The notes beneath the pieces were generated by a model, which did not search any database, was not told where the DNA came from, and worked only from the letters and a program-made list of their open reading frames with translations. From an uncultured Collinsella sp. (GTDB lineage Bacteria > Actinomycetota > Coriobacteriia > Coriobacteriales > Coriobacteriaceae): DNA of 12,737 nucleotides. Below are positions 1 to 5,224 of the stretch, piece by piece. The DNA lies in NCBI GenBank assembly GCA_900549275.1, contig URNU01000019.1:1-12737 (forward strand), given 5' to 3'. Position 1 is the stretch's first letter. Each line of letters opens with the position of its first letter. The position numbers were made by a program, and so were the translations under genes.

Positions 1-297
1 TTTAATGTTATTGGCCCCAATATCGAAGACCTTAATCGTGTTATCGCAACCGAGGATTTCGATTATGTTGGGACGCGTCTCCATGCGGGAATTCGCTGCT
101 TAAACGGAGGACATCGCTCCTTAATCATTGCAATTGATAATCGAGCCCGTCAGATCGGCGAAGATACGGGACTTCCCGTTCTTGAACGCGAGGATGGCTA
201 TCTCCATAAATTGGCAGATTGGGTAAACCATCCCGTTAAAACGGAGATTGATCTTCCCTGGCCGAATATCGATAAATGGAAGAATCAATTTAATTAA
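1..297 (+). CDS. Polysaccharide pyruvyl transferase-like protein, C-terminal fragment
   Basis: Reading frame 1 is open from the first base to a TAA at 295-297 and gives the last 98 residues of a protein whose start lies left of the window. The fragment holds the motif GTRLHAG (residues 24-30), followed about 20 residues later by an IIAIDNRARQIG stretch. This resembles the C-terminal half of the polysaccharide pyruvyl transferase family (CsaB/WcaK/EpsO type). These enzymes transfer pyruvate from phosphoenolpyruvate to sugar residues of surface polymers, forming a ketal. The fragment ends in a hydrophilic tail (PWPNIDKWKNQFN). By hand count the first 180 bases are about 48% GC, well below the rhamnose genes that follow, so this gene has a different compositional history. 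The family call rests on a short fragment; the exact acceptor sugar cannot be read. Confidence 0.72.
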   Translation, partial: FNVIGPNIEDLNRVIATEDFDYVGTRLHAGIRCLNGGHRSLIIAIDNRARQIGEDTGLPVLEREDGYLHKLADWVNHPVKTEIDLPWPNIDKWKNQFN

Positions 298-442
298 CTA
301 TATTCCCGGGGCATTGCGTTTCTTATGGTTCAACGTGTGGGTCCCATGGCTTTTCTCTAGTAGTTCGACCTATATGACTACAGGGAATATCGCAGCATTT
401 CTCATATCCGTTGTGTCGTCTCTACGGGTTGTTCTCCTGTTG

Positions 443-472
443 TTGTCCATCAATTGCTTCTTTCGTTAATAT
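443..472 (+). promoter_or_regulatory. Candidate promoter for rfbA
   Basis: TTGTCC (443-448) and TAATAT (467-472) are separated by 18 bases, each matching the sigma-70/SigA consensus at four of six positions. They lie in the AT-rich leader about 85 bases upstream of the rfbA start. This was found by eye in AT-rich DNA, where such matches are common, so it is tentative. Confidence 0.33.
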
Positions 473-488
473 TGATATGGTTTGGCGA

Positions 489-510
489 AATAAGATTTCA
501 AAGTCTTATT
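489..510. promoter_or_regulatory. Imperfect palindrome, possible operator, in the rfbA leader
   Basis: The arms AATAAGA (489-495) and TCTTATT (504-510) are perfectly complementary and the dyad continues inward (TT against AA), so 9 of 11 symmetric positions match. It begins 16 bases past the candidate -10 and ends 45 bases before the rfbA start. That would suit a repressor operator or a 5' UTR hairpin. The short central spacer makes a DNA operator more likely than an RNA stem. No regulator gene is visible in the window. Confidence 0.4.
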
Positions 511-555
511 AATCGCTCGAGTTATTTCTATTTCGATTGCGGAGGACAGTTCATC

Positions 556-1455
556 ATGAAAGGCATCATCCTCGCCGGCGGGTCCGGCACCCGCCTGTAC
601 CCGCTCACGCTCGTGACCTCCAAGCAGCTTCTGCCGGTCTACGACAAGCCCATGATCTACTACCCGCTTAGCACCCTCATGCTGGCGGGCATCAGGGACA
701 TCCTGGTCATCTCCACGCCGACGGACCTGCCCAACTTCGAGCGCCTGCTCGGGGACGGCTCGCGCTACGGCGTGAACCTGTCCTACGCAGAGCAGCCGAG
801 CCCCGACGGCCTGGCGCAGGCATTCACCATCGGCGAGGGCTTCATCGCCGGCGAGCCGTGCGCTCTGGTGCTCGGCGACAACATCTTCTACGGCAACGGC
901 CTGTCGCGCCACCTGACGCGCGCCGTGCAGAACGCAGAGTCGGGCCGCGCCACGGTCTTCGGCTACCACGTGGACGACCCCGAGCGCTTTGGCGTCGTGG
1001 AGTTCGACGGGGAGGGCAGGGCCGTCTCCATCGAGGAGAAGCCCGAGCGCCCCAAGAGCTCCTACGCCGTCACCGGCCTGTACTTCTACCCGGGCGACGT
1101 GGCCGCCAAGGCCCACGAGGTCAAGCCGTCGGCCCGAGGCGAGCTGGAGATCACCGACCTCAACCGGATGTACCTGGAGGAGGGGACGCTCTCCGTCGTC
1201 ACCCTGGGCCGCGGCTACGCGTGGCTGGACACCGGCACCATGGAGAGCCTGCACGAAGCCGCTGAGTTCGTCCGCGCCGTGGAGCACTCCCAGGACCTGC
1301 CGGTCTCGGTGCCCGAGGAGATCGCCTGGGAGAACGGCTGGATCACGACCGCGGAGCTGGAGGAGGCCGCGAAGGCCTACGGCAAGTCGGTCTACGGGCA
1401 GCACCTCAAGAAGGTCGCCGCCGGCGAGATCGTCAACAGCCCTCGCGAGTACTAG
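556..1455 (+). CDS. rfbA: Glucose-1-phosphate thymidylyltransferase (RmlA)
   Basis: A 299-residue cytoplasmic enzyme making dTDP-glucose from dTTP and glucose-1-phosphate, the first step of dTDP-L-rhamnose synthesis. The N-terminus MKGIILAGGSGTRLYPLT carries the nucleotide-binding loop GGSGTRL (residues 8-14). The metal-binding aspartate is D108 in GDNIFYG and the sugar-phosphate site EEKP is at 160-163. The length is the usual one for RmlA. I chose the ATG at 556 because it begins exactly at the conserved N-terminus and has GGAGGA nine bases upstream. A longer open frame from 454 adds 34 non-conserved residues in AT-rich DNA. Composition is very GC-rich with G/C-ending codons, in sharp contrast with both flanks. 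A strong terminator follows, so rfbA does not simply share a transcript with rfbB downstream. Confidence 0.97.
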   Translation: MKGIILAGGSGTRLYPLTLVTSKQLLPVYDKPMIYYPLSTLMLAGIRDILVISTPTDLPNFERLLGDGSRYGVNLSYAEQPSPDGLAQAFTIGEGFIAGEPCALVLGDNIFYGNGLSRHLTRAVQNAESGRATVFGYHVDDPERFGVVEFDGEGRAVSIEEKPERPKSSYAVTGLYFYPGDVAAKAHEVKPSARGELEITDLNRMYLEEGTLSVVTLGRGYAWLDTGTMESLHEAAEFVRAVEHSQDLPVSVPEEIAWENGWITTAELEEAAKAYGKSVYGQHLKKVAAGEIVNSPREY

Positions 1456-1474
1456 CGCCTTCTTGCTTTCTTTT

Positions 1475-1507
1475 AGGGGCCACCGTTATCTGGTGGCCCC
1501 TTTCGTT
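1475..1507 (+). terminator. Intrinsic terminator after rfbA
   Basis: A perfect 10-base-pair stem, AGGGGCCACC (1475-1484) with GGTGGCCCCT (1492-1501), has a 7-base loop and a T-rich tail (TTTCGTT). It begins 20 bases after the rfbA stop. It should end the rfbA transcript and insulate the following AT-rich genes. Confidence 0.9.
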
Positions 1508-1549
1508 ATGATTACGGTGACCATATAGCCAATATGATTGGGAGTGGAT

Positions 1550-1987
1550 GTGTTAAGCGTCTACTTTGGCGATATGCCAGAAGCGATTTACAACACAGCG
1601 ACATATTTCAAAAACTCTTACCGGTCTTCTTGGATTACGGATCCCTATGCAGTCTCGATAATTAAAGATGTCGATCGATCGGACGTTGTCTCCGAAAACG
1701 TCATTGAAAGCCCCGTGCTTGGATCCATCTCCCCACTCCAGCTTTCTGGTGGCGTGAAAACGTTGCTGCTTATGAGATTTGATCGTAAGCATATTTTTAA
1801 CGCTTCGACCTGTGGTGATAACTGTGCCAAGTGGATTCTCGACATGGCGAAAGACCGAAAACTCGTTGTGAATCTCTATCATGTGATGGACTTTGGTCGG
1901 GAGGATTTTAAAATCAAAGTCGTGAACAGCGGTCGAATCGTTCATAACATGGCCGAATTGATTCACGAGTCGATTCCGTATCTGTAG
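1550..1987 (+). CDS. DUF4869-type protein of unknown function
   Basis: A 145-residue soluble protein with no signal peptide or membrane segment. I recognise it as resembling the DUF4869 family from the N-terminal (M)LSVYFGDMPEAIYNT block, a YFKNSY...SWITDPYA segment, SPVLG...LSGGVKTLLL, and NASTCGDNCAKWILDMA near residues 90-105. No reaction is known to me for this family. I chose the GTG at 1550 because it begins at the family N-terminus and has GGGAG five bases upstream; TTG at 1538 and GTG at 1544 are in-frame alternatives. One sampled line (1861-1920) is about 40% GC, against over 70% in the rhamnose genes. The next gene follows with only nine bases to its ATG, so the two are probably translationally coupled. 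It could be an antitoxin-like, defence or regulatory partner, but this is not shown. Confidence 0.8.
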   Translation: MLSVYFGDMPEAIYNTATYFKNSYRSSWITDPYAVSIIKDVDRSDVVSENVIESPVLGSISPLQLSGGVKTLLLMRFDRKHIFNASTCGDNCAKWILDMAKDRKLVVNLYHVMDFGREDFKIKVVNSGRIVHNMAELIHESIPYL

Positions 1988-1996
1988 GTGCTGCTT

Positions 1997-2494
1997 ATGA
2001 ACGGTTCGCATCTCGTTAAGATTTCCCGCCGCAGGGGAACCAAGTACACATTTACCATCAAGCGGAACATCACTATTGTGCGTGGCGATAGTGGCACGGG
2101 TAAGACGACACTGTTTGACATGGTCGCAGACTACATGCGAACGGGCGAGCAGTCGGGCGTCTCCTTGCAATGCGATTGCCCCTGTGTCGCCCTGACCGAT
2201 TATGATTGGCGAAACCAGCTTTCGTCTATTCATGATTCGATCGTATTTGTCGATGAGGGCTTAAAAGAGATTCATTCTGATGAGTTTGCCCATCATGTGC
2301 TGTATTCCTCGAATTATTTCGTGCTGATCTCAAGGGCTGATTTCCCCAATCTTCCGTATAGCGTAGATGAGATTTACAAGATTAAGACGAGCGGAAAATA
2401 CCATTCTTTTGTCCCTGTTTATCAAGATCGCGGGAATCATCGTTATGCTATTTCCCGGTCGGCGCCAAAACAGGACTTTACTTACGCAAAATAA
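1997..2494 (+). CDS. Small P-loop NTPase paired with the DUF4869 protein, C-terminus probably truncated
   Basis: A 165-residue soluble protein. It carries a Walker A motif GDSGTGKTT at about residues 29-37 and a Walker B-like strand ending in acidic residues, SIVFVDEG (about 80-87). A segment near residues 117-130 (PYSVDEIYKIKTSG) looks like that seen in relatives. It therefore probably binds and hydrolyses ATP or GTP. The ATG at 1997 is preferred, with AGGTG seven bases upstream; GTG at 1988 abuts the previous stop and adds three residues. From memory, relatives next to DUF4869 genes are longer and carry a further C-terminal domain beginning with an LTEDSxSG-like motif. Here the frame stops after ...PKQDFTYAK. 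Adding one base in the A-run at 2488-2491 would join it to an open frame ending at 2604 (ITWDS...GSNSAKVMALIA), so a frameshift is likely. Function unknown; cargo-type gene pair by context. Confidence 0.72.
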   Translation: MNGSHLVKISRRRGTKYTFTIKRNITIVRGDSGTGKTTLFDMVADYMRTGEQSGVSLQCDCPCVALTDYDWRNQLSSIHDSIVFVDEGLKEIHSDEFAHHVLYSSNYFVLISRADFPNLPYSVDEIYKIKTSGKYHSFVPVYQDRGNHRYAISRSAPKQDFTYAK

Positions 2495-2679
2495 CTTGGG
2501 ATTCGGTCTTCCGGTACGACAAAGACTGCATTCCGGAGGCGTTTTGTAGGGGAAGTAATTCTGCGAAGGTTATGGCTCTTATCGCATGCCGAAATGTCCG
2601 ATAGTTTTGTTGAATAGTGTCGCGGCGTCGCTTCCTGCGGCATACTAAAGAAGCTGTACTTGCTTCAGATTGGATTTTC
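2495..2679 (+). pseudogene. Probable decayed C-terminal remnant of the P-loop NTPase gene, plus junction DNA
   Basis: No intact gene. From 2494 to the TAG at 2602-2604 the frame one base off from the NTPase reads TWDSVFRYDKDCIPEAFC and then RGSNSAKVMALIACRNVR. This looks protein-like and resembles, from memory, the C-terminal part of longer relatives. From 2605 to 2679 I see only unremarkable sequence before rfbB, including an in-frame GTG at 2617 with no ribosome binding site. Composition switches to GC-rich at about 2680-2710. Confidence 0.4.
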
Positions 2680-3699
2680 ATGTCTGAGATTTTTGAACCC
2701 AAGAACATCATCGTCACGGGAGGCTGCGGCTTCATCGGCAGCAACTTCGTGCACTACGTGGTGAACAACCACCCCGAGGTGCACGTGACCGTCCTGGACA
2801 AGCTGACCTACGCCGGCAACCCCGAGAACATCGCCGGTCTGCCCTCCGACCGCGTGGAGCTCGTCGTGGGCGACATCTGCGACGCCGAACTGCTGGACCG
2901 CATCGTCCCGGGCCACGATGCCATCGTGCACTACGCCGCCGAGTCCCACAACGACAACTCCATCGCCGACCCCGAGCCGTTCCTGCGCACCAACGTCGAG
3001 GGCACCTTCCGCCTGCTGGAGGCCGTCCGCAAATACGGCGTCCGCTACCACCACGTCTCCACCGACGAGGTCTACGGCGACCTGGCGCTCGACGACCCGG
3101 CGAAGTTCACCGAGGAGACGCCGTATCACCCGAGCAGCCCGTACTCGAGCACCAAGGCGAGCTCCGACATGCTCGTGCGCGCCTGGACCCGCACCTACGG
3201 GCTTCGCGCCACGATCTCCAACTGCTCCAACAACTACGGCCCCTACCAGCACGTGGAGAAGTTCATCCCCAGGCAGATCACCAACATCATCGACGGCGTG
3301 CGCCCCAAGCTCTACGGCCGCGGCGAGAACGTCCGCGACTGGATTCACACCGAGGACCACTCCTCGGCCGTCTGGGACATCCTCACCAAGGGCCGCATGG
3401 GGGAGACCTACCTCATCGGCGCAAATGGCGAGAAGAACAACATCACCGTCCTGCGCATGATCCTGGAGGCGATGGGAAGGGACCCCGAGGACTTCGACTG
3501 GGTCGCCGACCGCCCCGGCCACGACCGCCGCTACGCCATCGACTCCACCAAGCTCCAGCGCGAGCTCGGCTGGAGGCCGGCCCACACCGACTTCGCCGAG
3601 GGGCTCAAGCAGACGATCGACTGGTACGTCGCCAACGAGTCCTGGTGGCGCCCGGCCAAGGAGGCCACCGAGGCCCGTTACCGCGCACAGGGTCAGTAG
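2680..3699 (+). CDS. rfbB: dTDP-glucose 4,6-dehydratase (RmlB)
   Basis: A 339-residue cytoplasmic NAD-dependent short-chain dehydrogenase/reductase-fold enzyme converting dTDP-glucose to dTDP-4-keto-6-deoxyglucose, step two of dTDP-rhamnose synthesis. The Rossmann motif TGGCGFIGSNF starts at residue 13. The catalytic threonine, aspartate and glutamate lie in STDEVYG (127-133), and the YSSTK catalytic tyrosine and lysine are Y155 and K159. NNYGPYQHVEKFIP and RDWIHTEDH, typical of RmlB, follow. Length is normal. The ATG at 2680 gives the expected N-terminus (MSEIFEPKNIIVTGG). Oddly, no Shine-Dalgarno is seen upstream of it or of the in-frame GTG at 2617, unlike rfbA and rfbCD. The start sits exactly where composition changes, suggesting a recombination junction. 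The rfbCD fusion follows after 16 bases, so the two are co-transcribed. Confidence 0.96.
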   Translation: MSEIFEPKNIIVTGGCGFIGSNFVHYVVNNHPEVHVTVLDKLTYAGNPENIAGLPSDRVELVVGDICDAELLDRIVPGHDAIVHYAAESHNDNSIADPEPFLRTNVEGTFRLLEAVRKYGVRYHHVSTDEVYGDLALDDPAKFTEETPYHPSSPYSSTKASSDMLVRAWTRTYGLRATISNCSNNYGPYQHVEKFIPRQITNIIDGVRPKLYGRGENVRDWIHTEDHSSAVWDILTKGRMGETYLIGANGEKNNITVLRMILEAMGRDPEDFDWVADRPGHDRRYAIDSTKLQRELGWRPAHTDFAEGLKQTIDWYVANESWWRPAKEATEARYRAQGQ

Positions 3700-3715
3700 G
3701 AGGGGAGAGATCAAC

Positions 3716-5170
3716 ATGGCAGACATCGCATTCGAGAAGGACCTCTCCGTCGCTGAGACCGGCATCGGGGGCCTCAAGGTCGTCGACCTCGCCGTCCACG
3801 GCGACTCGCGCGGCTGGTTCAAGGAGAACTGGCAGCGCGCCAAGATGACCGTCCTGGGCATCCCCGACCTCCGCGTCGTCCAGAACAACATCTCCTACAA
3901 CGACAGCCGCGGCGTCACCCGCGGCATCCACGCCGAGCCCTGGGACAAGTTCATCTCCGTGGCCCGCGGCAGCGTATTCGGCGCCTGGGTGGACCTGCGC
4001 GAGGGCAGCGCCACCTTCGGCAAGGTCTACACGACCGTGCTGGACCCCTCCAAGGCCATCTACGTCCCGCGCGGCGTGGGCAACTCCTTCCAGGCGCTCG
4101 AGGACGGCACCGCCTACACCTACCTGGTGGACGCCCACTGGTCGCTGGAGCTCAAGAAGACGTACACCTTCGTGAACCTCGCCGACCCCGAGCTCGCCAT
4201 CGAGTGGCCGATCCCGCTCGACCAGGCCACCGTCTCCGAGGCCGACCTCAACCACCCGATGCTGAAGGACGTCGTCCCCATGGCGCCGAAGCGCACCCTC
4301 GTCACCGGCTGCAACGGGCAGCTGGGACATGCGGTGCGCAGGCTGGCCGAGGAGCGCGGCGTGTCGAAGGACTTCGACTTCTGCGACATCGACACCTTCG
4401 ACATGTCCGACCCGGACGCCTACGCACAGTACGACTGGTCGCTCTACGGCACCGTGATCAACTGCGGCGCCTACACCGCGGTGGATAAAGCCGAGGCCCC
4501 CGAGGGCCGCGTGGCCGCCTGGAAGGCCAACGCGACCGGGCCGGCCCTGCTCGCCCGCACCTGCGCCGAGCACGGGATCACCCTGGTCCACGTGTCCAGC
4601 GACTACGTCTTCGACGGCGCCGCCGAGGTCCACACCGAGGACGAGCCCCTCAGCCCCCTGTCCGTCTACGGCCAGACCAAGGCCGCCGGCGACATCGCCG
4701 TGGCCGGCTGCCCGCGCCACTACATCATGCGCAGCTCCTGGGTCATCGGCGAGGGCCACAACTTCGTCAAGACGATGAAGTGCCTGTCCGACCGCGTCGC
4801 CGACCCCGAGGACGGGCTTGCTCAGGTCACGGTCGTCGACGACCAGCTGGGCCGCCTGACCTTCACGCGCGACATGGCCGAGGCCATCTTCCACGTGCTG
4901 GGCACCCACGCCCCCTACGGCACCTATGACTGCACGGGCTCCGGCGCCGTGAAGTCCTGGGCCGACATCGCCCGCGCCGTCTTCGATGCCGCCAACGGCA
5001 ACGGGGACAAGGTCGTGCCGGTATCGACCGCCGACTACTACGGCAGCGCCGAGGGTCCTATCGCCCCGCGCCCGGTCCACTCCGCTCTCGACCTGTCCAA
5101 GCTCGAGTCTGCTGGATTCCACATGCCCGACTGGGAGGAAGAGCTGGGGGAGTACCTCAAGACGCTCTAG
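3716..5170 (+). CDS. rfbCD: Bifunctional dTDP-4-dehydrorhamnose 3,5-epimerase / reductase (RmlC-RmlD fusion)
   Basis: A 484-residue fusion performing the last two steps of dTDP-L-rhamnose synthesis. Residues 1 to about 188 are the RmlC cupin epimerase: RGIH with catalytic H72, K78 in WDKF, and the active-site tyrosine region at 134-136. Where classical RmlC has a histidine (GFAHGF), this protein has asparagine (N123 in GVGNSF); from memory that is shared by other members of this fusion family. Residues from about 192 to 484 are the NADPH-dependent RmlD reductase: GCNGQLG (198-204), NCGAYTAVDKAE (249-260), SSDYVFDG (294-301), and Y318/K322 in YGQTK. The ATG has a strong GGAGGGG-type ribosome binding site (AGGAGGGG at 3697-3705). 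It is the last gene of this transcript and is closed by a bidirectional terminator. Very GC-rich. The symbol is descriptive. Confidence 0.94.
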   Translation: MADIAFEKDLSVAETGIGGLKVVDLAVHGDSRGWFKENWQRAKMTVLGIPDLRVVQNNISYNDSRGVTRGIHAEPWDKFISVARGSVFGAWVDLREGSATFGKVYTTVLDPSKAIYVPRGVGNSFQALEDGTAYTYLVDAHWSLELKKTYTFVNLADPELAIEWPIPLDQATVSEADLNHPMLKDVVPMAPKRTLVTGCNGQLGHAVRRLAEERGVSKDFDFCDIDTFDMSDPDAYAQYDWSLYGTVINCGAYTAVDKAEAPEGRVAAWKANATGPALLARTCAEHGITLVHVSSDYVFDGAAEVHTEDEPLSPLSVYGQTKAAGDIAVAGCPRHYIMRSSWVIGEGHNFVKTMKCLSDRVADPEDGLAQVTVVDDQLGRLTFTRDMAEAIFHVLGTHAPYGTYDCTGSGAVKSWADIARAVFDAANGNGDKVVPVSTADYYGSAEGPIAPRPVHSALDLSKLESAGFHMPDWEEELGEYLKTL

Positions 5171-5195
5171 CTACTGTTATTGAATTGACGAGAGC

Positions 5196-5224
5196 AAAAG
5201 CCGCCGTTCTTAACGGCGGCTTTT
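5196..5224. terminator. Bidirectional intrinsic terminator between rfbCD and the convergent yfhO-like gene
   Basis: A perfect 13-base-pair inverted repeat, AAAAGCCGCCGTT (5196-5208) and AACGGCGGCTTTT (5212-5224), has a 3-base loop. There is an A-run on one side and a T-run on the other, so it works on both strands. The TAA stop of the minus-strand gene (5210-5212) lies in the loop itself. Confidence 0.92.

Larger units (their letters stand above)
298..555. other. Non-coding AT-rich leader between pyruvyl transferase gene and rfbA
   Basis: About 258 bases with no convincing gene. A 73-codon open frame overlaps it (248-469), but it begins inside the upstream gene in another frame and has no ribosome binding site. 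The stretch holds a candidate promoter around 443-472 and an imperfect palindrome at 489-510 (separate entries). It ends in the rfbA ribosome binding site GGAGGA at 541-546. Confidence 0.6.

Noticed and set aside
300..390. 8-base inverted repeat ATATTCCC (300-307) and GGGAATAT (383-390) in the rfbA leader
   Set aside because: Arms are about 75 bases apart and short; easily due to chance in this composition.
248..469. 73-residue hydrophobic open frame after the pyruvyl transferase gene
   Set aside because: It begins inside the upstream gene in another frame, has no ribosome binding site, and shows no recognisable domain.
454..555. N-terminal extension of rfbA
   Set aside because: The 34 extra residues are AT-rich and unlike RmlA; the ATG at 556 has a strong ribosome binding site and the family N-terminus.
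466..1404. 312-residue minus-strand open frame antisense to rfbA
   Set aside because: Composition shadow of rfbA with no domain or ribosome binding site.
2617..2679. In-frame GTG as an alternative rfbB start
   Set aside because: It would add 21 residues not typical of RmlB and also lacks a ribosome binding site.
2665..5122. Long minus-strand open frames (408 and 505 residues) antisense to rfbB and rfbCD
   Set aside because: They are rich in V, G, D and A repeats, as expected from reading GC-rich codons backwards, and the plus-strand proteins are unmistakable.
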